Assembly: GCA_963708515.1 (NCBI GenBank)
Contig: CAVPSX010000023.1
Coordinates: 62,001 to 126,000 of the forward strand
DNA: 64,000 nt
From: JAPLJM01 sp963708515
GTDB lineage: Bacteria; Desulfobacterota; Syntrophia; Syntrophales; Fen-1087
Reading direction: 5' to 3'
The notes beneath the pieces are model-generated. The model ran no database searches and was not told the DNA's origin. It worked only from the letters and a program-made list of their open reading frames with translations. The position numbers and the translations under genes are program-made. Of the stretch, positions 1-8,124 are shown in pieces. Every line of letters starts with the position of its first letter. Positions within the stretch are counted from its first letter, which is position 1.

Positions 1-1636
1 CAGCCTGCACAGGCGACAGCCAGATGGGGAAGGCGCCGGCGTAATGTTCAATCAGGACTCCCATGAACCGTTCGATGGCGCCCAGAATCACGCGGTGCAG
101 CATGACCGGCCGGTGCTTTTCACCATCCGCGCCAATATAGCTCAGATCGAACCGCTCCGGCAAGGTAAAATCACACTGAATGGTGGCGCACTGCCACTTC
201 CGCTTCAGGGCATCCTTCAGCTTGAAATCGATTTTCGGCCCATAGAAGGCGCCGTCGCCCTCGTTGATATCGTAGGCCATCCGGTTGTCCTTCAGGGCGT
301 TCTTCAGGGCGGACGTCGCCATCTCCCAGTCTGCATCGGACCCGATGGATTTGGCCGGGCGGGTGCTCAGTTCGACTTCATATTCAAATCCGAATATTTT
401 CATGGCGTACGCCACAAAATCCGCGATGGCGCGGATCTCGGCGTTGAGCTGATCCGGCGTGCAGAGGATATGGGCGTCGTCCTGCGTGAACTGGCGGGCA
501 CGCATGAGACCATGAAGGACGCCGGTCTTTTCATGACGGTGCACCGTGCCCAGCTCAAAATAGCGCAAGGGAAGGTCCCGATAACTGCGAATCCTCGATT
601 TGTAGATGAGCATGTGGGACAGGCAATTCATCGGCTTGATCCCGTATTCCTGCTCATCTACCACCGTGTAGTACATATTTTCCCGATAGTGCTCGTAATG
701 GCCCGATTTTTTCCAGAGGTCGGCTTTGAGGATCTGAGGCCCCATGACCATGTCATAGCCGCGCTTCAGGTGTTCCTTACGTTCCCAGTCCTCGATGAGA
801 TAACGCAGCAGCATGCCTCTGGGGTGAAAGATAACCAACCCCGGCCCTGCCTCGTCGTTCATCTGGAAGAGGTCCAGTTCCCGGCCCAGCCTGCGGTGAT
901 CCCGCTTTTTTGCCTCTTCGAGAATGTGCAGATGCTCGGTCAGCTGCTCTTGTGTGGCGAAACCCGTCCCGTATATGCGCTGCAGCATCCTGTTCTTTTC
1001 GTCTCCCCGCCAGTAGGCGCCGGCCACGTTCAGCAGTTTGAATGCTTTGATCATGCCGGTTGCGGGAACGTGAGGCCCCCGGCACAGGTCAAGGTAGCCG
1101 CCCTGCGTATAGAGGCTGACCGTTTTGACATCGTCCGGCAGATCGTTGAGCAGTTCGACCTTATAGGATTCGCCTCTGCCTTTGAACAGCGCAACGGCCT
1201 CTTCGCGCGGCACGTCCTGCCGGCTGAACGGATGATTGGCCGCAGCAATCTCGTGCATCCGGTTTTCGATCTTTTCCAGATCCGCCGGCGTGAAGGTTTC
1301 GGCATATTCGAAATCGTAGTAGAACCCGTCTTCGATCGACGGACCGATAGCGACCTGCACATCCTGGAAAATATCCTGGACGGCCTGTGCCATAACGTGG
1401 GCAATGCTGTGTCGGAGGATGGAAAGGCCCTCTTTCGATTGACTGTCAATGAGGGATAAAACACCGCCGGTCTGTACGGGGGAACTCAAATCCACCGGCT
1501 GCCCGTTGATTTTGGCGGCAACCGTCGATGACAGCCTCTCCGGCTTCCAGGAACGGATGATTTCCGCAACAGGGGCGCCTGCCCGACATGCCTGTTCGGA
1601 ACCGTCGGGAAACGCGATTTTGATGTCATTCATCAT
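1..1636 (-). CDS. thrS: Threonyl-tRNA synthetase, 3' part beyond window
   Basis: This enzyme charges tRNA-Thr with threonine in the cytoplasm. The visible part runs about 545 residues from the start. It shows an N-terminal TGS-like domain (about residues 1-62), then the second additional (editing) domain with the RHSIAHVMAQAV motif (H-x3-H) near residue 75, the ANHPFSR and DLCRGPHVP stretches, and the start of the class II catalytic core (HPRGMLLRYLIEDW). ATG codons at 1636 and 1633 are both possible starts, and neither has a clear Shine-Dalgarno. The reading frame is open to base 1, so the catalytic core end and the anticodon-binding domain lie outside. A terminator and tRNA-Val lie upstream, so it probably has its own promoter. 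The family assignment is secure. Confidence 0.95.
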   Translation of the reverse strand, partial: MMNDIKIAFPDGSEQACRAGAPVAEIIRSWKPERLSSTVAAKINGQPVDLSSPVQTGGVLSLIDSQSKEGLSILRHSIAHVMAQAVQDIFQDVQVAIGPSIEDGFYYDFEYAETFTPADLEKIENRMHEIAAANHPFSRQDVPREEAVALFKGRGESYKVELLNDLPDDVKTVSLYTQGGYLDLCRGPHVPATGMIKAFKLLNVAGAYWRGDEKNRMLQRIYGTGFATQEQLTEHLHILEEAKKRDHRRLGRELDLFQMNDEAGPGLVIFHPRGMLLRYLIEDWERKEHLKRGYDMVMGPQILKADLWKKSGHYEHYRENMYYTVVDEQEYGIKPMNCLSHMLIYKSRIRSYRDLPLRYFELGTVHRHEKTGVLHGLMRARQFTQDDAHILCTPDQLNAEIRAIADFVAYAMKIFGFEYEVELSTRPAKSIGSDADWEMATSALKNALKDNRMAYDINEGDGAFYGPKIDFKLKDALKRKWQCATIQCDFTLPERFDLSYIGADGEKHRPVMLHRVILGAIERFMGVLIEHYAGAFPIWLSPVQA

Positions 1637-1712
1637 AAAGCCGATATCGTATGTAAAAACAAATACGGAGCCAAATTTTCAGTGCTTTTCAGATCACTGC
1701 CGCCATTAAATA

Positions 1713-1747
1713 AAGGGCATCATCACCTTGCCGCTGTTGATGCCCTT
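1713..1747 (-). terminator. Rho-independent terminator after tRNA-Val
   Basis: A perfect 10-bp inverted repeat (AAGGGCATCA at 1713-1722, TGATGCCCTT at 1738-1747) encloses a 15-base loop. Read on the minus strand it is followed by TTTATTTAAT. It lies 42 bp beyond the tRNA 3' end and before thrS, so it should end the tRNA transcript. Confidence 0.75.
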
Positions 1748-1789
1748 AGCACACCGTTACATGGATGACGTCAATCCGGAACAATAAAA

Positions 1790-1864
1790 TGGTAGGCACG
1801 CAGGGATTTGAACCCTGGACATCCACCGCGTCAGGATGGCGCTCTCCCCCTGAGCTACGTGCCT
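1790..1864 (-). tRNA. tRNA-Val(GAC)
   Basis: Read on the minus strand, this is a complete cloverleaf. It has a 7-bp acceptor stem (AGGCACG with CGTGCCT), a D-stem GCTC/GAGC with a 7-base loop, an anticodon stem CCATC/GGTGG, an anticodon loop CTGACGC, and a T-arm with TTCAAAT. A discriminator A and an encoded CCA follow. The loop places GAC at positions 34-36 after the invariant U33, which reads valine codons GUC and GUU. Confidence 0.95.
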
Positions 1865-1958
1865 ACATGTGAATTTACACTAAAAAGGCAGTTTTTCTAA
1901 CAGGAAAATGCTGTTATGTCAAGACAAATATCATTGTTTCCATCACTCTTTCCGGTTT

Positions 1959-2498
1959 TCAGGTGCTGTTGATCAACCTGACGCCTTTGACCACATAATG
2001 ATATCCCGAAACAACGGTAAAGGCAGCCGTTGACCAGTACAGCAGCAGGAGCCAGGAACCGTCGACGGCTAAAAGTGGAAAGGCTTTGAATAACAGGGCA
2101 AAAAAAACGACGGCAATCTGAAGCGCGGTCGTGATCTTGCTTACAAAAAGGGGTTGCACCCGAAAGGCGATGTCCATGATCGAAAGAACGGCAATGCCCA
2201 GAAGGATAATGACGTCTTTGCTGATGACCACGACGGCCAGCCAGCCCGGAATCACCTTTAATATGGCAAGGGACAGAAAACAGGTCGTGACCAGCACCTT
2301 ATCGGCGATGGGATCCAGGTAAGACCCCAGAACGGTCTGTTGGTTCAGGATTCTCGCCAGAAAACCGTCCAGGGCATCGGTCAAACCCAGGCATGCAAAA
2401 AGAATCAGGGCTTTCACAAATGACTTGTTGATGAGAAAAATCACCAGGAGCGGAACAAGGATAATCCTCAGCAGCGTCAGGAAATTCGGAATATTCAT
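1959..2498 (-). CDS. pgsA: CDP-diacylglycerol--glycerol-3-phosphate 3-phosphatidyltransferase
   Basis: This inner-membrane enzyme makes phosphatidylglycerophosphate, the precursor of phosphatidylglycerol and cardiolipin. The 179-residue length is normal. The CDP-alcohol phosphatidyltransferase signature D-x2-D-G-x2-A-R-x8-G-x3-D-x3-D is intact near residues 41-66 (DALDGFLAR ... GSYLDPIAD). The remainder is hydrophobic with several predicted membrane helices. Its ATG overlaps the stop codon of the upstream 105-residue gene by one base (TGATG), so translation is probably coupled. A related synthase of the same superfamily cannot be excluded, but PgsA is the best fit. Confidence 0.92.
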   Translation of the reverse strand: MNIPNFLTLLRIILVPLLVIFLINKSFVKALILFACLGLTDALDGFLARILNQQTVLGSYLDPIADKVLVTTCFLSLAILKVIPGWLAVVVISKDVIILLGIAVLSIMDIAFRVQPLFVSKITTALQIAVVFFALLFKAFPLLAVDGSWLLLLYWSTAAFTVVSGYHYVVKGVRLINST

Positions 2499-2815
2499 CA
2501 GCTGCTTTCCATCTTGAGCTTTTGTATCTCTTCCCGGATCACCTTTTCAATAATCCCCGGCGCCATATCCCTGACCAGTCTTTCCGTTGTCTCGCAGATG
2601 ATCGTTTCGATATTTTCCGGGATCTGCGCCGGAGCGCTCCATGGCGCCGTCCCGGAGATGGTTTTTATCTCCTGTTTGTGGATCACCGGGGAGATGTCAC
2701 GCGTTTCCTCCGGCCCCGGAACCATATCATTCAGGATATAAACTGTTTCGCCCGGCCCGAGGGGTCGCCAGTTAGGCTTGGGGCCACCGGCCGCTGTCTG
2801 TTGTCCGTCCGTCAC
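2498..2815 (-). CDS. Hypothetical protein coupled to pgsA
   Basis: This is a 105-residue protein I do not recognise as a named family. It begins with GTG at 2815, and the strong Shine-Dalgarno AAGGAGG eight bases upstream fixes the start. The first two thirds are proline- and glycine-rich and probably disordered. The last 35 residues form a charged amphipathic helix (VRDMAPGIIEKVIREEIQKL). That tail resembles the C-terminal helices of some deltaproteobacterial response regulators and PopZ-like proteins, but the likeness is weak and is inference. It overlaps the pgsA start by one base. The 5' side faces a family A palindromic element. Confidence 0.7.
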   Translation of the reverse strand: MTDGQQTAAGGPKPNWRPLGPGETVYILNDMVPGPEETRDISPVIHKQEIKTISGTAPWSAPAQIPENIETIICETTERLVRDMAPGIIEKVIREEIQKLKMESS

Positions 2816-2934
2816 CGGAAAAACCTCCTTCTCGAAATACGTTCACGCCTGTTTTTTCCCTGACCGCAAAACATTCGCGGCAAGCGTTACCACAACTTCA
2901 GGATCAGTTCAAGCAGTACATTGCAGGGCTTTCG

Positions 2935-3088
2935 GAAAATGGCTTCGCCGCGGCTCAAAATCTTTTTCGCTTGAAATATGATAAGGCGGATGTATGTTTA
3001 TAATCAATAAATTAGTCATGTGGACATGATGGAGTCGTGTCCCCATCAACGAAAAATCTTTCATTCGCCGCTTGCGAACCATTTTTCC
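2935..3088. repeat. Family A palindromic element, full pair
   Basis: Two imperfectly matching arms of about 36-39 bp (2935-2970 and 3050-3088) face each other across an AT-rich core of about 80 bp. The arms share GAAAAATGG-(C)TTCGC...GCGGC and end in a TTTTTCG block. The same layout recurs at 23353-23486 and 55602-55737. It fills most of the gap between rsmI and the 105-residue gene. Confidence 0.8.
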
Positions 3089-3114
3089 ACCGGTTGCGCA
3101 AAGCTCTTATTGTG

Positions 3115-3948
3115 TCATGCTGTGACCGTCAACCTGTAAACCCGGCTTTTCGGCACGCCCGCTTCCGCGGCAACCCGGTCCACGCAGTCCCGGCGTGACA
3201 GTGCAGGATTCTGCCGCAACTGTTCAAAGCGTTGCAGAAGGGCCGTATCCGACCATTCGGATTTCGCCTCCTGACAGCCGGAAACAAGCAATGTAATTTC
3301 CCCTTTGATCCGCCGACCCCCCAGCGCCTGAATCGCCTCTTGCACGGTTCCTCTGTAAAAAGATTCATGTATCTTGGTCAGTTCCCGACCAATTACGACG
3401 TCGCGATTTCCCATGATATCGAAAACATCGTGGAGGGCTGACAGCAGGCGGTTGGGGGACTCAAAAAAAACCAGCGTTGGGGTTTCCGTTGCCAGCTCTG
3501 CAAGTTGCTGCCGCCGCCTGGCGGTTTTTGCCGGCAGAAACCCTTGAAATAAAAAGCGCTCCATGGGGAGTCCGGCGGCGCTCAGGGCTGTGATCACAGC
3601 CGAAACGCCCGGAATGGGCACAATGGAAATTTTATCGGCAAGGGCAGCGCGGATCAGGCGGTATCCGGGGTCCGAGAGCCCCGGTGTTCCCGCATCGGAA
3701 ACATGGGCAATGGACAGGCCGTCCTTCATTTTTGTAATCAGCGACGGGATCCTGCCTTCCTCGTTATGCTCGTGAAGGCTGATCATGGGTGTGCGGATAT
3801 CGTAGGCATGGAGCAGCTTGCGGGTATGGCGCGTATCTTCGGCCGCAATCAAACCGACCTCCCTGAGAATCCGGATCGCCCGCAGCGTCATGTCCTCAAG
3901 GTTGCCGATCGGCGTCGCCACGATGTACAATGTTCCGGTTTGACTCAT
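3115..3948 (-). CDS. rsmI: 16S rRNA (cytidine(1402)-2'-O)-methyltransferase
   Basis: The enzyme 2'-O-methylates C1402 in the decoding centre of 16S rRNA using S-adenosylmethionine. The protein opens with GTLYIVATPIGNLEDM and contains AAEDTRHTRKLL, SDAGTPGLSDPG and FFESPNR, the hallmark blocks of the YraL/RsmI tetrapyrrole-methylase-like fold. The frame stays open upstream to 4125, but that extension has no family similarity. ATG at 3948 (277 residues) or at 3963 gives the expected length, and I chose 3948. Neither has a clear ribosome binding site. It is divergent from the nucleotide-sugar operon. Confidence 0.93.
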   Translation of the reverse strand: MSQTGTLYIVATPIGNLEDMTLRAIRILREVGLIAAEDTRHTRKLLHAYDIRTPMISLHEHNEEGRIPSLITKMKDGLSIAHVSDAGTPGLSDPGYRLIRAALADKISIVPIPGVSAVITALSAAGLPMERFLFQGFLPAKTARRRQQLAELATETPTLVFFESPNRLLSALHDVFDIMGNRDVVIGRELTKIHESFYRGTVQEAIQALGGRRIKGEITLLVSGCQEAKSEWSDTALLQRFEQLRQNPALSRRDCVDRVAAEAGVPKSRVYRLTVTA

Positions 3949-4042
3949 TGGTTTTGCATTCATCAAGCGGGAGATTTGCTTAAAACCGCTGCAAAACGGC
4001 TCGCAAGCGGCGAGGCCGCTTCTCAGAGGCCTGCAAATTTGA

Positions 4043-4071
4043 TTGACAGCGCACACGTTTTCATCTAAGTA
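4043..4071 (+). promoter_or_regulatory. Sigma-70 type promoter for the UDP-sugar operon
   Basis: TTGACA (4043-4048) and TAAGTA (4066-4071) are separated by 17 bp, 66 bp upstream of the first gene of the plus-strand operon. This is a sequence match only. Confidence 0.5.
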
Positions 4072-4136
4072 GCAGAATCTTCGTTCGATATCCACAAGAC
4101 ATTTGTATAAAACACATTCTCTCACGGGAAAAAACG

Positions 4137-5099
4137 ATGAAACGCATTCTGATCACCGGCGGCGCAGGTTTTTTAGGTTCGCATCTCTGTGATAAGCTTC
4201 TGGAGCGGGGACAAGGCATCATCTGCGTGGATAATTTTTTTACGGGCAGCAAAAACAACATTCTGCATCTGCTCCAGCACCCGCACTTCGAACTGATCCG
4301 GCATGATATCACCAACCCGATCTACCTGGAGATCGATGAGATCTACAACCTGGCCTGTCCTGCGTCTCCGGTGCATTATCAGGTCAACCCGATCAAAACG
4401 ATCAAGACCAGCGTCATGGGCGCAATCAACACGCTGGGAATGGCCAAGCGCGTGAAAGCCAAGATCCTGCAGGCTTCCACATCGGAGGTTTATGGCGATC
4501 CCGAGATGCACCCGCAGCCGGAAGCCTATTGGGGCCGCGTGAATCCCATCGGCATCCGGAGTTGCTATGATGAGGGCAAGCGGGCCGCCGAATGCCTCAT
4601 GATGGATTACCACCGCCAGAATGCCGTGAAGGTCAAAATCGTCCGGATATTCAATACCTATGGCCCCCGTATGGCCGTCAATGACGGGAGGGTTGTAAGC
4701 AATTTCATCGTCCAGGCCCTGACCCATCAGGATATCACGGTTTACGGGGACGGCTCACAGACCCGGTCATTCTGCTATGTGGATGACATGATTGACGGTA
4801 TGATCCGCATGATGGACACGCCGGACGACTTTCTCGGCCCTGTGAACCTCGGCAATCCACGCGAATTCACAATCCTTGAACTGGCCGAGCGGCTCATCCG
4901 CCTGACGGGAAGCCGTGCAAAAATCGTCTTCAGGCCCCTCCCCCAGGACGATCCGGTTCAGCGCAAACCGGACATTCGACTGGCCCGGGAAACACTGGCC
5001 TGGCAGCCGAAAATTCCTCTGGAGGAAGGCATCGAAAAAACCATCGCCTATTTCCGCTCGGTGATTGCAGGCAAAGGACACAACAGCCATGGCGCATAA
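4137..5099 (+). CDS. uxs: UDP-glucuronate decarboxylase (UDP-xylose synthase)
   Basis: This short-chain dehydrogenase-type enzyme oxidises and decarboxylates UDP-glucuronate and reduces the intermediate to UDP-xylose. At 320 residues it has the length of soluble UXS. The NAD-binding GGAGFLGSHL lies at residues 8-17. The catalytic Y-x3-K is Y144 and K148 in RSCYDEGKR. DNFFTGSKNN, the substrate-region motif GRVNPIGIRSCYDEGKR and RIFNTYGPRM are typical of UXS rather than of 4-epimerases or dTDP-glucose dehydratase. The next gene starts 11 bp before its stop and makes its substrate, so the two form a UDP-glucose to UDP-xylose pathway for surface polysaccharide. Confidence 0.9.
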   Translation: MKRILITGGAGFLGSHLCDKLLERGQGIICVDNFFTGSKNNILHLLQHPHFELIRHDITNPIYLEIDEIYNLACPASPVHYQVNPIKTIKTSVMGAINTLGMAKRVKAKILQASTSEVYGDPEMHPQPEAYWGRVNPIGIRSCYDEGKRAAECLMMDYHRQNAVKVKIVRIFNTYGPRMAVNDGRVVSNFIVQALTHQDITVYGDGSQTRSFCYVDDMIDGMIRMMDTPDDFLGPVNLGNPREFTILELAERLIRLTGSRAKIVFRPLPQDDPVQRKPDIRLARETLAWQPKIPLEEGIEKTIAYFRSVIAGKGHNSHGA

Positions 5100-6465
5100 C
5101 AAGAGCATCCTCTGCATCGGCGCCGGCTACGTCGGCGGGCCCACGATGGCCATGATCGCGCATCAGTGTCCGGAATACAGAATTACAGTCGTGGACATCA
5201 ACCCCCGGCGGATCGACCAGTGGAACTCCGGCCCGCTGCCCATTTATGAACCGGGTCTGGAAGAGCTGGTCCGTGCAACCCGCGGGAAAAATCTTTTTTT
5301 CAGCGACGATATTGCCGGGGGCATCCGGGAAAACGACATGATCTTTGTCAGCGTCAATACGCCGACGAAATCCTTCGGCGAAGGGGCGGGCATGGCGGCG
5401 GATCTTCAATTCTGGGAAGCCACGGCCCGGCAGATCCTGCAATATTCCGAGTCCCCGAAAATCGTCATCGAAAAAAGCACGCTCCCCGTTAAAACGGCTC
5501 TGGCCATGGAGCAAATCCTCAACGGCGCGGGCAGCGACGTCCGCTTCGACGTGCTGTCCAATCCCGAATTCATGGCCGAAGGCTCCGCCATTCAAGACCT
5601 GAAACAGCCCGACCGGGTCCTCATCGGCTCCCGGGAAGATGAGCGCGGCCTGGTCGCCCGCCAGGCCCTGGTCGACATTTATCTGCATTGGGTGCCGGCG
5701 GATAAGATCATTACCTCGAACATCTGGAGCAGTGAGCTGTCCAAGCTGGTGTCCAATGCCTTTCTCGCCCAGCGCATCTCCTCCATTAATGCCATATCGG
5801 CGCTTTGCGAGGCAACCGAGGCGAACATCGATGAAGTGGCCCGGGCGGTCGGAATGGACAGCCGCATCGGTTCCAAATTCCTGCGGGCCAGTGTGGGATT
5901 CGGCGGCTCCTGTTTTAAGAAAGACATCCTGAATCTCGTTTATCTCTGCCGGAATTACGGCCTGGATAAGGTGGCGGATTACTGGGAGGGCGTGATCCGA
6001 ATCAACGACGATCAAATGGCCCGGTTTACCCGGACGATGCTGAAGGCCATGTTCAACACCCTCGCGGGCAAGAAAATCTGCCTGCTGGGCTTTGCCTTCA
6101 AGGCCAATACGGGAGATACCCGTGAAAGCCCGGCCATTTACATCGCGAAAAACCTCATGGCGGAGAAAGCCGTCGTGGTCATTTCGGATCCGCAGGCGCT
6201 CGGAAATGCCGCGGTCGATCTGCAGGATACGCAGGGACAGGTCAGCTATATCGAGGATCCCTATGCGGCGGCGGCCGGATGCCACGCCATTGCCGTGATG
6301 ACCGAGTGGGATCTGTACCGGAAACTCGATTTTGAGCAAATATATGACGTCATGCTGAAGCCGGCCTTCCTCTTTGATGGTCGGAACATCCTCGACCATC
6401 AGCGCTGCTTTGACATCGGCTTTAACGTCTATCCGATCGGCAGCCCCCCCCTGACCCGCTTCTGA
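5089..6465 (+). CDS. ugd: UDP-glucose 6-dehydrogenase, eukaryote-like form
   Basis: The enzyme oxidises UDP-glucose twice with NAD+ to give UDP-glucuronate. The protein is 458 residues. It has an N-terminal Rossmann motif (CIGAGYVGGPTMAMIA), the block WNSGPLPIYEPGLEELV, the motif SVNTPTK, and the catalytic cysteine C275 in GFGGSCFKKD. Its wording is closest to the long animal and plant form of UGDH rather than the shorter type common in bacteria. The start at ATG 5089 matches family N-termini, and an upstream alternative start in the same frame adds only eight unlike residues. It overlaps the uxs end by 11 bp and is followed after two bases by the flavoprotein gene. Confidence 0.95.
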   Translation: MAHNKSILCIGAGYVGGPTMAMIAHQCPEYRITVVDINPRRIDQWNSGPLPIYEPGLEELVRATRGKNLFFSDDIAGGIRENDMIFVSVNTPTKSFGEGAGMAADLQFWEATARQILQYSESPKIVIEKSTLPVKTALAMEQILNGAGSDVRFDVLSNPEFMAEGSAIQDLKQPDRVLIGSREDERGLVARQALVDIYLHWVPADKIITSNIWSSELSKLVSNAFLAQRISSINAISALCEATEANIDEVARAVGMDSRIGSKFLRASVGFGGSCFKKDILNLVYLCRNYGLDKVADYWEGVIRINDDQMARFTRTMLKAMFNTLAGKKICLLGFAFKANTGDTRESPAIYIAKNLMAEKAVVVISDPQALGNAAVDLQDTQGQVSYIEDPYAAAAGCHAIAVMTEWDLYRKLDFEQIYDVMLKPAFLFDGRNILDHQRCFDIGFNVYPIGSPPLTRF

Positions 6466-6467
6466 CC

Positions 6468-7634
6468 ATGCACGACTTCACCATCACAATTATTGGAGCC
6501 GGCGTCATCGGTCTGGCCTTGGCGGATGAACTGTCGGCCACTTATTCGCCTGTCGCCGTTTTAGAGAAAAACACCGGCTACGGGCGGGAAACAAGCAGCC
6601 GCAACAGCGAGGTCATCCATGCCGGCGTTTATTATCCGTCCGGACTCCTTAAGTCGCTGCTGTGCGTCGAAGGCAACCGCTTGCTTTACGAAACCTGCCG
6701 TAAGCGCCGGATCCCGCACCGGAAGACCGGGAAACTCATTGTGGCGACAGACGCGGATGAATGCGGCCGGATCGAGGAAATCCGCAAGCAGGCGCAGATA
6801 AGCGGTGTGAATGATCTGACCCTGATCGGTGAAAAACGGATCCGTTCGCTGGAGCCGGCCGTCCGGGCTGAGGCGGCCCTTTTCTCGCCGTCGACGGGCA
6901 TCATCGACACCCATGGCCTGATGCGGTCCTTTTACCTGACTGCCGAGGCCCAGGGCGCCCTGATTGCCCTTCGTGCTGAAGTCACGGCCATCCATCCGGA
7001 CCTGCCGGGGTATCAACTGGAAATCAATGGCGGCGAATACCGGCTGCAGACCCGGATTCTCATCAACAGCGCCGGTCTCTGGGCTGACCGCATCGCCCGG
7101 ATGGCCGGCATGGATATTGACCGGGCGGATTACCGCCTGAAACACTGCAAGGGCAATTATTATGCGGCATCCCCTTCGCCCCGGCTGCAGCACCTCATCT
7201 ATCCCGTTCCCCCCATAAACAACGAAAGCCTGGGCATTCACGCAACAGTGGATCTCAACGGCCGCGTCCGTTTCGGCCCGGACAGCCGCTATCTCGACGG
7301 CAGGGACGGCGGCAGCCTCGTGTCTGCAAATAACGGGGCCGATCCTTTTATTCCCGATTATTCCGTCGATGAAGGCCGGCAGTCGGCTTTTTATGAATCC
7401 ATCCGGAGATACCTGCCCAGCCTCTCGCAGGAGTCACTGCACCCGGACCTGAGCGGCATCCGCCCCAAATTGCAGGGTCCCGGGGAACCCTGCCGGGATT
7501 TTGTCATCCGGGAAGAAACACAAGCGGGCTATCCCGGCCTGATCAATCTCATCGGCATGGAATCGCCGGGACTGACAGCCTGCGTCGCCGTTGCCAGGAT
7601 GATTAGAAACATGGTCCGGCAGGTTCTGGATTAG
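6468..7634 (+). CDS. lhgO: FAD-dependent oxidoreductase, L-2-hydroxyglutarate oxidase-like
   Basis: This is a 388-residue flavoprotein of the DAO family. The N-terminal dinucleotide-binding motif is IIGAGVIGLALADEL, followed by the LhgO-type block TSSRNSEVIHAGVYY and the C-terminal GIRPKLQGPGEP. Members oxidise L-2-hydroxyglutarate to 2-oxoglutarate, often passing electrons to the quinone pool. The true substrate here is inferred from sequence only. It starts two bases after ugd stops, so it shares the UDP-sugar operon, which has no obvious pathway link. Its 3' end overlaps the convergent yraN by 4 bp. Confidence 0.85.
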   Translation: MHDFTITIIGAGVIGLALADELSATYSPVAVLEKNTGYGRETSSRNSEVIHAGVYYPSGLLKSLLCVEGNRLLYETCRKRRIPHRKTGKLIVATDADECGRIEEIRKQAQISGVNDLTLIGEKRIRSLEPAVRAEAALFSPSTGIIDTHGLMRSFYLTAEAQGALIALRAEVTAIHPDLPGYQLEINGGEYRLQTRILINSAGLWADRIARMAGMDIDRADYRLKHCKGNYYAASPSPRLQHLIYPVPPINNESLGIHATVDLNGRVRFGPDSRYLDGRDGGSLVSANNGADPFIPDYSVDEGRQSAFYESIRRYLPSLSQESLHPDLSGIRPKLQGPGEPCRDFVIREETQAGYPGLINLIGMESPGLTACVAVARMIRNMVRQVLD

Positions 7635-8023
7635 AAAACCAGATCAAAGGCATTCCGGATCAGGTCGATCCGGGTTCCGTCCGGGGACATCCTGACGGCG
7701 ATGACATCAAAGCGGGCCTTGCAGGTTTCAAGGCGCTTTTGCTGAAGGTAATGGAGGGAAACCCGGGACAGTTTTTTCTGCTTTTCGAGCCCCACCGCTT
7801 CCTGCGGTGCGCCGAACGTCCCCGATTTTCTGCTTTTAACCTCCACAAAGACAAGGGTGTCGCCGTCCCGCGCAACGACATCCACTTCCCCGTAAAGGCA
7901 CCGGTAATTCTGCGCGACGATCTGGTAGCCCGCCTTGCGCAGATGGGCGACCGCGAGGTCCTCGCCCTGTTTCCCCGTCCTGATGCGCCGCATGTCTTTT
8001 TCCGCTTTGTTGCTTCGCATCAT
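7631..8023 (-). CDS. yraN: YraN family protein (UPF0102)
   Basis: This is a small protein of the restriction-endonuclease-like fold whose biochemical role is not firmly known. The core GYQIVAQNYRCLYGEVDVVARD...LVFVEVKSRK carries the E...D...E-V-K pattern of that fold, and the protein keeps the TGKQGEDLA start block. I place the start at ATG 8023 (130 residues), preceded by AGGGG. ATG codons at 8020 and 7993 are also in frame, and the frame extends upstream into rnhB without family similarity. It follows rnhB, a common pairing. Confidence 0.88.
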   Translation of the reverse strand: MMRSNKAEKDMRRIRTGKQGEDLAVAHLRKAGYQIVAQNYRCLYGEVDVVARDGDTLVFVEVKSRKSGTFGAPQEAVGLEKQKKLSRVSLHYLQQKRLETCKARFDVIAVRMSPDGTRIDLIRNAFDLVF

Positions 8024-8124
8024 GGTCCCCTGACCTTTAGCGTTCTCTGTCATTTTTAACGCTGCCGTCTGCCTGTTGCGCAAGCTGAAGCTTGCCGCTG
8101 CATGGATACCTGGGCGACTATGAT

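Noticed and set aside
44..1459. Long plus-strand open frame of 471 codons
   Set aside because: It is the antisense of thrS, whose class II synthetase motifs are unmistakable on the minus strand. The plus-strand product has no recognisable domain.
3983..4020. Possible extra family A arm (AAAACGGCTCGCAAGCGGCG)
   Set aside because: It resembles the arm core but lacks the GAAAAATGG and TTTTTCG ends and lies in the rsmI upstream extension. The match is too weak to list.
3949..4125. N-terminal extension of rsmI
   Set aside because: The frame is open, but the added 59 residues are cysteine-rich and unlike the family, and would overlap the divergent promoter.
4930..6399. 489-codon minus-strand frame opposite ugd
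   Set aside because: It is a high-GC shadow of the UDP-glucose dehydrogenase gene, with no family motifs.
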